From positions 1-64,000 of the forward strand of contig CAKRTS010000004.1 in assembly GCA_934402315.1 (NCBI GenBank): a DNA stretch of 64,000 nucleotides. Direction: 5' to 3'. Under the pieces are notes generated by a model. It made no database searches. It worked only from the letters and a program-made list of their open reading frames with translations, and was not told the origin of the DNA. Shown in pieces: positions 26,947 to 36,389 of this stretch (position 1 is the stretch's first letter; each line of letters begins with the position of its first letter). The DNA comes from an uncultured Acetatifactor sp. GTDB lineage: Bacteria > Bacillota > Clostridia > Lachnospirales > Lachnospiraceae. Position numbers and translations under genes: made by a program.

Positions 26947-28164
26947 CTAAATTAATTTTTTATACCAGCTCAGCGCATTGAAATATACCTCGCTGATCGT
27001 GTCCACATCGATGTTTCTCAAGATCAGTATTCTGGAGACCTCCTGCCAGTTTGCCGCCTCGTACTGCTTCATCAGCTCATACACCGGCGCAAGCGGACCG
27101 CTTTCCTTTGTCAGGGCATCCCGGATCTCGTCTGACACCTTCACCATCTTCAACGCTTCTTCCATCGGCTTTTCCAGAATGACATTCAAGACGGAGAACA
27201 GTCCCATCAGGAAAAGCTCCTCTGTCTTTGCCGCCAGATCGAACATCGGTGCCAGCCCCTCTGCAAACTTTGCGCGCAACAGGGAAAGTCTTGTGATTTC
27301 GTTAGGCTTATCTGCATAGAGCTTATTGACTACCGCAGTGTTGATCCACTTTTTCAGTTCCCTCTGTCCGAGCATCGCCGCCGCGTGACGTATCGTCGTG
27401 ATACCGGAATTCACGGTCATGCGGTTTACCATCTGGAGCAGGGAGATCGTCAGCGCCGTGTCACGCCCGATGACATCCGCCGCATCTGTCAGTTCAAAGT
27501 TATCGTTGTTTACAATGTTCAGCAGCTCTATGTAGTTCGCCCTCAACGGTGCAACCTCATGCGTTCCCTTTGTGACCGGAACACGATAGAACTCGCCCTC
27601 GTACAGCTGATACCCGCCGGTCTTCTTCAGGCTCTCAAACGCCTCCATTGTGTCAATGCCTCCGGCACAGAGCTTGATGTGCGGATAGAGCTTCCCGAAA
27701 TAGATTCTCGCCTTCTCTATCGCAATCTTCTTGCTGTTCAGGAACACATAGTCCGCCAGCTGCATGATCTCGGCATAGCTTCCGAAATCAGAGACAGCGA
27801 GCTTGCGCACTGCGAGCCGGTAGCCCATTTCCTTGAGCTGCTGCAGCCGTTTAATGTACATCTCCACGGGCGGAATCGTGTTATCAATGATAAAGACGAT
27901 TCTTCCGTGAGGTGCACTGCACTGGCTTTCTACATCCGAAAAGACGGAAATGTTAGTCACCGGCACGAAAATCTCCTTATCTTCCGAGAGCGTTTCGATT
28001 CCCATGCTCTCGATCAGCTCCAGCCCGTCCACTGCTGCCGCACCGTCAAACCTTCCCGTGCCGAGCTTCATCGGGTTGAGAAAATAATTGTCCTTCTGTG
28101 AAAAGATCGAATAGGCACTGACTGCCATATTCTCATCAAAAAGCGGCACCAAAGCCAGTAACAT
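26947..28164 (-). CDS. EAL and HDOD domain protein, catalytically silent EAL
   Basis: 405 residues, soluble. Residues 1-200 have the EAL barrel outline, but no EAL or metal-binding acidic residues are visible (the first strand reads AVSAYSIFSQKDNYF), so c-di-GMP hydrolysis is unlikely. Residues 205-400 form an HDOD helical domain (FELTDAADVIGRDTALTISL, then RHAAAMLGQRELKKWI). Proteins of this make-up, like Bacillus YuxH, are thought to act as signalling scaffolds. It starts 33 bases after purL, so it is probably the last gene of the purL operon, with a strong terminator behind it. Confidence 0.85.
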   Translation of the reverse strand: MLLALVPLFDENMAVSAYSIFSQKDNYFLNPMKLGTGRFDGAAAVDGLELIESMGIETLSEDKEIFVPVTNISVFSDVESQCSAPHGRIVFIIDNTIPPVEMYIKRLQQLKEMGYRLAVRKLAVSDFGSYAEIMQLADYVFLNSKKIAIEKARIYFGKLYPHIKLCAGGIDTMEAFESLKKTGGYQLYEGEFYRVPVTKGTHEVAPLRANYIELLNIVNNDNFELTDAADVIGRDTALTISLLQMVNRMTVNSGITTIRHAAAMLGQRELKKWINTAVVNKLYADKPNEITRLSLLRAKFAEGLAPMFDLAAKTEELFLMGLFSVLNVILEKPMEEALKMVKVSDEIRDALTKESGPLAPVYELMKQYEAANWQEVSRILILRNIDVDTISEVYFNALSWYKKLI

Positions 28165-28197
28165 GATATCCCCTCCTTTAAACCTTTTTCTGGTTCC

Positions 28198-31100
28198 TTA
28201 TCTGAAATATTCTACACCGGACTCGAATATTCTGATGTCCTGCTCCCCGTAAATATTCTTCGCAACGGCGATATCCCGTCTCTCGGAATGCGCCATCTTG
28301 CCGAGCACACGGCCATCCGGGGAAGTGATGCCCTCGATGGAACAATACGAGCCGTTGACATTGTATTCTTCATCCATGGAAACATTTCCATGCTGATCCG
28401 AATACTGGGTTGCCACCTGTCCGTTTGCAAAGAGCTTGTCGATCCACTCCTTCGGAGCGACGAAACGGCCCTCGCCGTGGGATGCCGGGTTACAGTAAAC
28501 CCCACCCAGCTTCGCGCCCTGCAGCCAGGGAGACTTACTGGAAACAACCTTTGTATATACCATCTTTGAAATGTGGCGGTTGATCGTGTTGAAGGTCAGG
28601 GTCGGCGAATTTTCATCCTGTCCCTGTATCTCTCCCGTGGGAACCAGTCCCAGCTTGATGAGCGCCTGGAATCCGTTACAGATACCCAGTGCCAGACCGT
28701 CGCGCTCATTCAGCAGCTTCATAACCGCTTCCTTCAGCTTCGCATTGCGGAAGGCTGTCGCAAAGAATTTCGCACTGCCGTCCGGCTCGTCACCTGCCGA
28801 GAAGCCTCCGGGGAACATGATGATCTGTGCCTGATCAATCGCCTTTTCAAATTCGTCCACGGACTCTCTGATGTCCTGCGCGCTCAGGTTGCGGAACACC
28901 CTCGTCTCCACCTCTGCTCCCGCGCGCTCAAACGCCTTCGCGCTGTCGTATTCGCAGTTTGTTCCCGGGAATACTGGAATGAATACCGTCGGCTTTGCGA
29001 TCCGGTGCTTGCAGACATAAATGCTGTCCGCCTTGTAGAGCGGGCTGTCCACCGCTGTCTTATCCTTCTCAGCCTTTGTTGCAAAGACCTTCTCCAGCTT
29101 GGAGGTCCATGCCTCCAGCGCCTCATCCATGGTAATGCGTACATCTCCGAACACGAATACCGGTTCTTCCGTAACGGTTCCGATCACACTGTAATCCAGT
29201 TCCTTTTCCTCTAACAATGCAAGGCTCTCCGCCGGGATCTCCGCAATGATGTCGCCGAGTCCGTTGCCAAACACCTTGTCTACGGTCAGTCCGCTCTCCA
29301 GTGTCACGCCGAGTCTGTTGCCGAACGCCATCTTTGAGACGGCAGCTGCCACACCCTTTGCGTCCAGCGCATAGGCGGACACGATCACACCACTCGCCGT
29401 CAGCTCATGGATCGCGGCATAGAGCTCTGCCACCGCGCCATACATCGGAATGTCGAAGTCGTCCTTCTCTATCCCGAAGCGAACCAGCTTATTTCCTGCC
29501 TTCTTCAGCTCAGGAGTCACAATCTCTCCCTGCTTTGCAATGTCAACTGCAAAGGATACCAGCGTCGGCGGAACATCAATATGGTTGAAGGTGCCGGACA
29601 TACTGTCCTTGCCGCCGATGGATGGCAGTCCGAAACCGATCTGTGCATCGTATGCGCCGAGCAGCGCCGCAAAAGGCTGGCTCCAGCGCTCCGGGTCGCC
29701 TGTCATCCTCCGGAAATACTCCTGGAAGGTGAAGCGGATCCTGGAGGCATCTCCGCCCGCCGCAACAATCTTCGCCATAGACTCAACCACAGCATACACC
29801 GCCCCATGGTAAGGGCTCCATGAGGACAGATAGGGATCAAAGCCGTAGCTCATCATGGTAACGGTGTCGGTCTTGCCCTTGAGCACCGGCAGCTTCGCCA
29901 CCATCGCCTGTGTCTCTGTAAGCTGATGAACACCGCCGTAAGGCATCAGAACGCTTCCTGCTCCGATGGAGGAATCGAACATCTCCACCAGTCCCTTCTG
30001 GGAGCAGACATTCAGATCATTCAGCATAGTCAGCCATGCGTCCTTGATATCTCCCGCCTCAAGCTTTTCACCGACCGCGGGAATCGCCCATTTTTCAAAA
30101 TAGTTATCCTTCTCGTCAGGTATATCGACCTTCACAGCGGTCTCCTGATGTGCTCCGTTGGTATCGAGGAAGGCTCTCTTCAGATCGACGATCTTCTTTC
30201 CTCTCCAGTTCAGCACCAGTCTCGGCTCCTCGGTGACAACAGCCACCGGTACCGCCTCAAGGTTCTCCTCTGCCGCATATTTCAGGAATTTATCCACATC
30301 TGCCGGGGTCACAACAACAGCCATACGCTCCTGTGACTCGGAGATTGCAAGCTCTGTGCCGTCCAGTCCGGCATATTTCTTCGGCACCTTGTCGAGATCG
30401 ACTGTCAGTCCGTCGGCAAGCTCACCGATTGCCACGGAGACACCGCCCGCGCCAAAGTCGTTACATTTCTTGATAATACGGCTGACTTCCTCGCGTCGGA
30501 ACAGTCTCTGGATCTTGCGCTCCGTCGGTGCATTACCTTTCTGAACCTCTGCGCCGCAGGTCTCAATCGACTGCTCTGTATGTACCTTGGAGGAACCGGT
30601 TGCACCGCCGCAGCCGTCGCGTCCGGTACGTCCGCCGAGCAGGATAATGATATCCCCGGGATCGGAGGTCTCGCGGATAACGTTGCGCCTCGGCGCCGCA
30701 CCCATGACCGCACCGATCTCCATGCGCTTTGCCACATAATCGGGATGATAGATCTCCTTGACAAAGCCGGTCGCCAGTCCGATCTGGTTTCCGTAGGAGG
30801 AATAGCCGTTTGCCGCGCCGCGGACAAGCTTCTTCTGGGACAGCTTACCCTTTAAGGTCTCTGACACGGGGACGGTGGGATCGGCTGCTCCCGTCACACG
30901 CATTGCCTGATATACATAGCCTCTTCCCGAGAGCGGGTCACGGATTGCTCCGCCCAGGCAGGTTGCCGCGCCACCGAAGGGCTCGATCTCGGTAGGGTGA
31001 TTGTGTGTTTCATTCTTGAAGAATACCAGCCACTCCTCTGTCTCCCTGTGATCGCCATAGTCCATCTCCACAGGCACGACAACGGAGCAGGCATTGATCT

Positions 31101-31995
31101 CATCGGACTGCTCCATGTCCTCGAGCTTGCCGTCCTTTTTCAGCTTTCTCATCGCCATCAGCGCAAGATCCATCAGGCAGACAAACTTGTCCTTTCTGCC
31201 TGCAAATATTTCCTCTCTGGTGTCCAGATAGCTCTGATAGGTCGTCTCGATCGGGGAACGGTAATAGCCTTCGCCGAATTGCACATCTGTCAGCTCGGTT
31301 GAGAAGGTCGTGTGACGGCAGTGGTCTGACCAGTAGGTGTCCAGCACACGGATCTCCGTCATGGACGGATCGCGCTTCTCATCCGTGCGGAAATAATTCT
31401 GGATATGTAAGAAATCCTTGAAGGTCATAGCCAGAGACAGGGAATCGTAAAGCTTTTTCAGCACCGGCTCCTCCATCTCAGAAAAGCCGTCCAGCACGGC
31501 AATATCCGCCGGCTCCTCGAAAACGGTGATGAGCGTATCCGGCTTCACCATTCCTGTCTCGCGGGAATCAACGGGGTTAATGCAATATGCCTTGATCTTC
31601 TCGAACTCTTCGTCCGTGATCTCCCCAAGAATCATGTAGGTCACAGCAGTACGGATGACAGGCTCCTCATCCTCTCTCAGAAAACGGATACACTGCACTG
31701 CGGAATCCGCTCTCTGGTCGAACTGTCCGGGAAGGAACTCTACCGAAAACACTCTTGCGCCTGCGGGTACTTCAATTGTCTCATGATACAGATTATCCAC
31801 GGGCGGCTCCGAAAAGACCGTTCTGCATGCCTTCTCAAAGACTTCCTCAGAGATATTCTCCACATCGTAACGGATGAACATTCTGACCCCCTCGGATCTG
31901 ACTCCGAGATAATTCTTCAGTTCCTCGTTCAGCTCTTTCGCCTTTACCGCAAAGGGCTCCTTCTTTTCAACATAGATACGTCTGACGTTTCCCAT
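28198..31995 (-). CDS. purL: Phosphoribosylformylglycinamidine synthase, single-chain
   Basis: 1,265 residues. It converts FGAR, glutamine and ATP to FGAM, the fourth step of purine synthesis. The N-terminal and two AIRS-like synthetase halves fill the first 970 residues (DHCRHTTF, NETHNHPTEIEPFGGAATC). The C-terminal 270 residues are a fused PurQ-type glutaminase with Cys in LGICNGFQ and His in NPASHGEGRF. The fused clostridial type replaces the separate PurS/PurQ/PurL of Bacillus. The ATG follows GGAGGAG. A TetR gene lies 27 bases upstream and the EAL-HDOD gene 33 bases downstream. The other pur genes of the window are 12 kb away. Confidence 0.96.
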   Translation of the reverse strand: MGNVRRIYVEKKEPFAVKAKELNEELKNYLGVRSEGVRMFIRYDVENISEEVFEKACRTVFSEPPVDNLYHETIEVPAGARVFSVEFLPGQFDQRADSAVQCIRFLREDEEPVIRTAVTYMILGEITDEEFEKIKAYCINPVDSRETGMVKPDTLITVFEEPADIAVLDGFSEMEEPVLKKLYDSLSLAMTFKDFLHIQNYFRTDEKRDPSMTEIRVLDTYWSDHCRHTTFSTELTDVQFGEGYYRSPIETTYQSYLDTREEIFAGRKDKFVCLMDLALMAMRKLKKDGKLEDMEQSDEINACSVVVPVEMDYGDHRETEEWLVFFKNETHNHPTEIEPFGGAATCLGGAIRDPLSGRGYVYQAMRVTGAADPTVPVSETLKGKLSQKKLVRGAANGYSSYGNQIGLATGFVKEIYHPDYVAKRMEIGAVMGAAPRRNVIRETSDPGDIIILLGGRTGRDGCGGATGSSKVHTEQSIETCGAEVQKGNAPTERKIQRLFRREEVSRIIKKCNDFGAGGVSVAIGELADGLTVDLDKVPKKYAGLDGTELAISESQERMAVVVTPADVDKFLKYAAEENLEAVPVAVVTEEPRLVLNWRGKKIVDLKRAFLDTNGAHQETAVKVDIPDEKDNYFEKWAIPAVGEKLEAGDIKDAWLTMLNDLNVCSQKGLVEMFDSSIGAGSVLMPYGGVHQLTETQAMVAKLPVLKGKTDTVTMMSYGFDPYLSSWSPYHGAVYAVVESMAKIVAAGGDASRIRFTFQEYFRRMTGDPERWSQPFAALLGAYDAQIGFGLPSIGGKDSMSGTFNHIDVPPTLVSFAVDIAKQGEIVTPELKKAGNKLVRFGIEKDDFDIPMYGAVAELYAAIHELTASGVIVSAYALDAKGVAAAVSKMAFGNRLGVTLESGLTVDKVFGNGLGDIIAEIPAESLALLEEKELDYSVIGTVTEEPVFVFGDVRITMDEALEAWTSKLEKVFATKAEKDKTAVDSPLYKADSIYVCKHRIAKPTVFIPVFPGTNCEYDSAKAFERAGAEVETRVFRNLSAQDIRESVDEFEKAIDQAQIIMFPGGFSAGDEPDGSAKFFATAFRNAKLKEAVMKLLNERDGLALGICNGFQALIKLGLVPTGEIQGQDENSPTLTFNTINRHISKMVYTKVVSSKSPWLQGAKLGGVYCNPASHGEGRFVAPKEWIDKLFANGQVATQYSDQHGNVSMDEEYNVNGSYCSIEGITSPDGRVLGKMAHSERRDIAVAKNIYGEQDIRIFESGVEYFR

Positions 31996-32022
31996 TTGGC
32001 TCCTCCAAGTATGATTGTTGCT

Positions 32023-32610
32023 TTATTCCATTTCCACGCCCAGAGATTTCAATATGAAAGAAATCTCACGGTCGACCGCCTCGGCTGTCACGCCGATGGT
32101 CTGCGCTGAAATCTTTAATCCCTCCAGAACATACATGATGTTCCGCGCTGTCCCGAGACAGTCTTCACAGTAAAATTCCCCGTTGTCCACGCCGGTCTCA
32201 ATCAGCTTTTCGATGATCTTCACCGCCGAGTCAAACTGTCTTCTCAAAACATTGTCCCGTTTGCCGGGCTGGTTCTCAAAATAATATTCATAAACCGCCT
32301 GTGTGAGCGTATGTTCTCTTCGCAGGAGTTCCTTCTTCTGCTCCTCCAGAAAGAGGATCAGAATATCCGCCGCCGTGGCGTCCTCCTTGATGTTGTCGGA
32401 AAAGACGTCATCCGTCTCCTCGCTCTCCATCCGCATTACCTCGAGAAAGATCTGACTGGTATTGTCAAAATACAGATACAGTCCGCCCCGGCTGATGTCG
32501 CACGCCTCGACGATGTCCTTCATGGTGACCTTCTTGAAGCCCTTCTCCACAAAGACATTTCTCGCTGTCTCCAATATAAATCTTTTCTTCTGTACCGATT
32601 TCTCACCCAT
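32023..32610 (-). CDS. TetR-family transcription regulator
   Basis: 195 residues. Residues 8-55 are a TetR helix-turn-helix (AFVEKGF-like NVFVEKGFKKVTMKDIVEAC, then ISRGGLYLYFDN). The helical ligand/dimer domain follows, with no recognisable ligand signature. The ATG at 32610 is preferred because GGAG precedes it by 6 bases; the ATG at 32622 has no ribosome site. It sits 25 bases after a small unknown gene and 27 bases before purL, so all are probably on one transcript. That does not by itself make it a purine regulator. Confidence 0.85.
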   Translation of the reverse strand: MGEKSVQKKRFILETARNVFVEKGFKKVTMKDIVEACDISRGGLYLYFDNTSQIFLEVMRMESEETDDVFSDNIKEDATAADILILFLEEQKKELLRREHTLTQAVYEYYFENQPGKRDNVLRRQFDSAVKIIEKLIETGVDNGEFYCEDCLGTARNIMYVLEGLKISAQTIGVTAEAVDREISFILKSLGVEME

Positions 32611-32635
32611 CTTAATCTCCATTCTAACGCTGTAT

Positions 32636-33100
32636 TCACAGTGTGAAAGATTTATCCCAATACTCAATGATCTCCTGCATCTTCTTCAGCACAAGCAGAA
32701 AGATATTTTCCTTCACCGCTTCCATCCAGAGTCTGCTCTTCGTCTGGCCTCCCATCACATACTTCGAGAGAATTCCCTGCAGGATTCCCCAGTCCTTCAG
32801 TTCTGCTGCCGCAATCACCTTTCTCTCGTCCTCATGCGTCCTGATCCTGTTGCGCGTATAGACATAAGGATAGTTCCGGTCCATCAGCGGAGACCTCTGC
32901 GCCTCCCTGACAAAATTCATCAGCGTCGAGTCATAGACCGGAATGCTGATGGAATTCTCCGTTGCTTCCGGGTTCTGGTAAAATCCGCCTCCGGCCTGTC
33001 CTGCATTCTGTTCCAGCCATGGGAGATACCGAAAAAGCGGCATTACCGCCCGTTTATATTCTTCTATCTGCTGCTTTCTGTATTCTGTCCCCTGCTCCAT
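32636..33100 (-). CDS. Conserved small soluble protein, function unknown
   Basis: 154 residues. It opens with a charged helix (EYRKQQIEEYKRAVMPLFRY), then a Gly-rich turn (AGQAGGGFYQ), a motif of the form PVYDSTLMNFVREAQ, and a helical C terminus. No membrane segment, signal peptide or known catalytic motif was recognised. The ATG at 33100 follows AAAGG by 6 bases; the frame remains open to 33148 but lacks a ribosome site there. It heads a probable operon with the TetR gene and purL and is divergent from the cyclic-nucleotide-binding gene. Confidence 0.6.
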   Translation of the reverse strand: MEQGTEYRKQQIEEYKRAVMPLFRYLPWLEQNAGQAGGGFYQNPEATENSISIPVYDSTLMNFVREAQRSPLMDRNYPYVYTRNRIRTHEDERKVIAAAELKDWGILQGILSKYVMGGQTKSRLWMEAVKENIFLLVLKKMQEIIEYWDKSFTL

Positions 33101-33348
33101 GAATGCCTTTCCTTCCCTGATTTCTCGCTTTTCGCCCAAAAATGACACATATGTATTTTTATTCTATCATATTTTTGTTAAAAGTACAGCACAAAATTGC
33201 ATAGACTTTCATACCAAATTGGGTGTATACTGTTATATATGTTGTCGGTTGGTTCTTTTCTCCGGCAAAACGGATTTACCAAAAAGGGGTTTTAAATTTA
33301 TGCCTGCGGCTCAAGGTGCGCAGGTTAATGAAAGGCTTGGGGATTAAT

Positions 33349-35640
33349 ATGGCGGGAATTGCATTAGAAAAAGGGAAACGGATTTACAGCAGCGGTCAGC
33401 CCATGACCGCACTTCATATGCTGGCTAAGGGAAAGGTACTGGTAGAATATCCCGGGGGAACCTATAAGCTCGGGAAGGGTGACGTGATCGGGATCTGTGA
33501 GCTCGGCTCCGAGGTTCATTATCTCGGCTATACGACGTTGGAGGACTCCGTCATTCTGACATATCCTGTCAACAATATGGACGCTCTCGAGGAGCTGCTG
33601 CAAAGTCATCCTGACGTTGCAAGACTGTTCCTGCTCTCTCTGTTCCATCAGATCAATATTCTTCTGGAGCAGAGCTTCCGTTCGGAAATGCTCTGTACCA
33701 GCCTTCATCAGAACCTGATGGATGACTACGCAAAGTACAACGCGCTCTGCAGCCGCTACCGGATACAGCCGCGCACGCTCGACGGGCTGGACGAAACCTC
33801 CGCTTACTTCAACGAGGACACGCCGGATATATGGCTGAACACTTATTATCTTGGTCTGCAGCACATCTATTCCGAGGCGGGAAGCGGAGCCAAGACACTT
33901 ATGCAGGAGCCGGGAGTCTCTCTCGGTATGCTGCGGAAGGGAAGTCTGGATTTCCGGAAGACCTTCTCCGTTCTGGACGAGCAGTTCCATTACCGCTCCG
34001 TAATCGCTGAGTACTATTTCAGCTCATCCGGGAATGACCTTTTCGATCTATTTACCTCCTTATATTATCGTCTCGGTCAGAACAATGAGGATGCCACCGC
34101 ACTTGCCGCGGACATCAACCGCATTATCAAGCAGACGGAAAACGACCCTTCCCTGAACAAAAGTCTGGTCGAATCCCGCGTGAACAGCTTCCGCAGCAAT
34201 CTCTCCATGCTGAACTCCTCCCAGCAGGAGGATGCACCGCAGGAGGATATGCAGAGCGGCGCGATCATGCAGGAGCTTGCCGGATCACTGAATTCCATTC
34301 TGGAATTTGCCGGTTTCGATCTGGATATGGGCGAGTCCTTCCGGAAACATGTCAATACCTACAAGGCGATGGAGGACAAAAACTCCACCGAGGATTCTGC
34401 CATCCGGCTGCGCAAACAGATCACAGGGGAATTTTACTCCCTGTATGCCATCACCTTTGAGGCGGCGCTGGCGGCGCCTTACCTTCCTATGCCTGTCCGT
34501 ATGTTCTTATACTTCGGATATGTGGACGAGGATCTCGCCGGAGCGGCGAACTGCATCGCCCTCTACAACCTCGCATGCGGTATTGTCGATCAGAGTTCCT
34601 TCGGCATCTATACGCTCTATCACTGGCTGCTCGCCATTTACAACGGCAAAAAGAGTCCCAGCCGGAACGAGTTTGAGGAAGACTTCACGGACTACATACA
34701 TAAACAGAAGGCAAGCGGCAACATCACCGCCGCAGAATATAACGCCATGGAGAAGAATCCGATGAGCAAGGTGTCCTTCGAGCTGAAGAATATGTTCCCC
34801 CAGGTAAACAAGATGACCTGCGGACGTATCACGACCTTCTGCCCGCTCTTCTCCTCCGACAACGTTATGAAGAATCTGAACACCTCCTTCGTTTCCAGCG
34901 CGCAGATCAACAAGGCGCTCGAGATGATTAAATCCATCGATTACTCCGCCTTCTACCGCGAGAGTCTGGACATCGACCACATGGAGGCAATGGGCAAGGA
35001 GATCATCCATCTGGAATATCTGCCCGACATCATTCTGATGCCAAATGTCGGCATCCGCGGTGTTATGTGGCAGGAAATCGAGGGAAAGAAGCGCAATTCC
35101 CCCGGAAGAATGTTCTTCTCCATCTTCCACATGGAGGATATCAGCACTACGATGGTACGTCTCACAGGCGAATTCCGTTGGGAGATGTGTAAGCGTATTC
35201 AGGGCAGCCGTTGGAATGATATTTCCGAGCGCTCCCTCACCAGTGAGTATTTCGACTATGTACAGTTTTACAGAAGGAATCACGACCTCAGCTCAGAGGC
35301 AAAAGAGAAGATCCGCAACAGCCTTCAGCGTGCGCGGAACAGCTTCAAGGAAATGTTCGTAAGAGATTATATTGTGTGGATTTTATTCGAGGGAACCGGT
35401 TCCCCCAGATTAAACAGGGTCGCGAGAAGAATCCTGTTTACCTACTGTCCTTTCCCCGCAGCGCTTGCGAAGACCATGGAACAGAACCCTACCTTCTCGG
35501 AGATGCTGGCGCGCCAGAAGGTTCTGAACGGCCAGCGGCTTCATCATCTGGACACCCTACGGCAGAAGCTGCGCAACAGCGATATTGCGATTCCTCCGAC
35601 ACTCGACACAGAATATGCCTACACAAAGGGAGAAGTTTAA
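33349..35640 (+). CDS. Cyclic-nucleotide-binding-domain protein with large unknown C-terminal region
   Basis: 763 residues, no membrane segment or signal peptide. Residues 1-120 fit a CRP/FNR-type beta-roll (EKGKRIYSSGQPMTALHMLA, KGDVIGICELG), but no CRP helix-turn-helix follows. The remaining 640 residues are mostly helical and not recognised. They include a Ser/Gln-rich linker near 290 and a conserved-looking tract (LPDIILMPNVGIRGVMWQEI). The ATG at 33349 after TTGGGGAT is preferred; an ATG seven codons earlier is possible. It is one of few plus-strand genes and stands alone. Ligand and role are unknown. Confidence 0.7.
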   Translation: MAGIALEKGKRIYSSGQPMTALHMLAKGKVLVEYPGGTYKLGKGDVIGICELGSEVHYLGYTTLEDSVILTYPVNNMDALEELLQSHPDVARLFLLSLFHQINILLEQSFRSEMLCTSLHQNLMDDYAKYNALCSRYRIQPRTLDGLDETSAYFNEDTPDIWLNTYYLGLQHIYSEAGSGAKTLMQEPGVSLGMLRKGSLDFRKTFSVLDEQFHYRSVIAEYYFSSSGNDLFDLFTSLYYRLGQNNEDATALAADINRIIKQTENDPSLNKSLVESRVNSFRSNLSMLNSSQQEDAPQEDMQSGAIMQELAGSLNSILEFAGFDLDMGESFRKHVNTYKAMEDKNSTEDSAIRLRKQITGEFYSLYAITFEAALAAPYLPMPVRMFLYFGYVDEDLAGAANCIALYNLACGIVDQSSFGIYTLYHWLLAIYNGKKSPSRNEFEEDFTDYIHKQKASGNITAAEYNAMEKNPMSKVSFELKNMFPQVNKMTCGRITTFCPLFSSDNVMKNLNTSFVSSAQINKALEMIKSIDYSAFYRESLDIDHMEAMGKEIIHLEYLPDIILMPNVGIRGVMWQEIEGKKRNSPGRMFFSIFHMEDISTTMVRLTGEFRWEMCKRIQGSRWNDISERSLTSEYFDYVQFYRRNHDLSSEAKEKIRNSLQRARNSFKEMFVRDYIVWILFEGTGSPRLNRVARRILFTYCPFPAALAKTMEQNPTFSEMLARQKVLNGQRLHHLDTLRQKLRNSDIAIPPTLDTEYAYTKGEV

Positions 35641-35652
35641 GAGCGCACTGCT

Positions 35653-36048
35653 TCATCCGTTTGCGGCATCCTGACCGGACTCGCTTTCCATTTTATTGAT
35701 GAATGGAAGCGGGTCCGTTTCCATTTGCAGCATCGTGTCAAACGCGGAGAGGAGCAGTCTCTGCTGCCGGTAGCGGTTCATCTCACCGGGTCTGTCCATA
35801 TACAACTTAAAATGGTCAACCTGCCATACCAGCACGTCGGCAAGCGTGTAGCCCGCAATCTTGTATTCACACAGAAACTTTCCGTAATCATGGTAATACG
35901 CCAGCTCCCGCAGCAGTCCGCCCGACTGCCGGATGCCCTGCCATAGTTTCTCCCCATATTCCTCCCCTTCTCCCGCCCAAACGGCAAGGGTGATTACATA
36001 GTCCCGCAGGGTCTGCATTGCTTTTTCGACTCTTTCTTCCTGTGTCAT
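35653..36048 (-). CDS. Small soluble protein, function unknown
   Basis: 131 residues, mainly helical, rich in Tyr, Leu and charged residues. Landmarks are ELAYYHDYGKFLCEYKIAGY and a following DVLVWQVDHFKLYMDR. No membrane span, signal peptide or catalytic motif was recognised. It reads towards the cNMP-binding gene with 12 bases between the stops. The pattern of aromatic residues resembles other small Lachnospiraceae proteins of unknown role, but no family name can be given. The ATG follows AAGGAGAGCATCTT. Confidence 0.55.
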   Translation of the reverse strand: MTQEERVEKAMQTLRDYVITLAVWAGEGEEYGEKLWQGIRQSGGLLRELAYYHDYGKFLCEYKIAGYTLADVLVWQVDHFKLYMDRPGEMNRYRQQRLLLSAFDTMLQMETDPLPFINKMESESGQDAANG

Positions 36049-36097
36049 AAGATGCTCTCCTTTTCTGGCTGATAAGTAACTCTGTTAACGCAGAAAC

Positions 36098-36126
36098 GAC
36101 CGCTTATTAACTAGGACGGTCATTTT
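36098..36126 (+). terminator. Short hairpin with T-run ahead of the antitoxin promoter
   Basis: GACCG and CGGTC flank a 14-base loop and are followed by ATTTTT on the plus strand. It would insulate the antitoxin promoter from plus-strand read-through. The stem is short. Confidence 0.4.
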
Positions 36127-36148
36127 TGCAGGTAGCTGATTGCTATAC

Positions 36149-36177
36149 TTGAAATCTCTAATATGCTATGTTATAAT
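36149..36177 (+). promoter_or_regulatory. Promoter of the antitoxin RNA
   Basis: TTGAAA, 17 bases, TATAAT: a near-consensus housekeeping promoter on the plus strand, reading towards the 3' end of the toxin gene. No open reading frame follows it. Confidence 0.8.
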
Positions 36178-36183
36178 CCAAAT

Positions 36184-36305
36184 AAGTAAAAGATAAATAA
36201 GAAAAAGGTACTACCGTATAGCAAGACGGTTGCCCTGAAATGAATTAGTTTATGACACGCAAAAAGTAATCAATCTCTTGGCGGGGACGATTACTTTTTT
36301 GCTTT
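36184..36305 (+). ncRNA. Putative antitoxin small RNA of a type I toxin-antitoxin module
   Basis: A roughly 122-base RNA is predicted from the strong promoter at 36149-36177 to the terminator at 36261-36305. It has no meaningful open frame. Its 3' end overlaps, in antisense, the last codons and the terminator of the toxin message. Its 5' part carries GGTACTACC and GACGGTTGC, both also found at the 5' end of the toxin message. This is the arrangement of Fst/par and RatA-type antitoxins. The exact ends are inferred. Confidence 0.7.
36261..36305. terminator. Two-way terminator shared by toxin and antitoxin RNAs
   Basis: AAAAAGTAATC pairs with GATTACTTTTT across a GC-rich loop, with T-runs on both strands. 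The toxin stop codon (36291-36293) lies inside it. Confidence 0.85.
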
Positions 36306-36389
36306 ATGAATATCTTTTCCGAGTAAATATCCTGCACTACAGCAAAATACGATTAGTGCAATCAATGCCTCGTATGAAATCGTTATCAT
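36291..36389 (-). CDS. Small hydrophobic toxin peptide, Fst/TxpA-like type I toxin
   Basis: 32 residues. A short N-terminal MITISYE leads into a single membrane helix (about residues 8-23, Ala/Leu/Ile/Val with two Cys). The polar C-terminal tail is GKDIHKAKK. Length, one span and a basic end fit membrane-damaging type I toxins such as Fst and TxpA. AGGAG lies 9 bases before the ATG, and a perfect consensus promoter lies at 36503-36531. That leaves a long leader of about 107 bases, usual for messages held in an untranslatable fold. The convergent RNA at 36184-36305 is the likely antitoxin. Family identity is inferred from architecture, since the peptide is too short for residue-level certainty. 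Confidence 0.75.
   Translation of the reverse strand: MITISYEALIALIVFCCSAGYLLGKDIHKAKK

Noticed and set aside
33295..33330. GCCTGCG...CGCAGG hairpin before the cNMP-binding gene, first thought a third copy of the palindromic repeat
   Set aside because: Only a short stretch resembles the repeat core; neither outer arms nor flanks are present.
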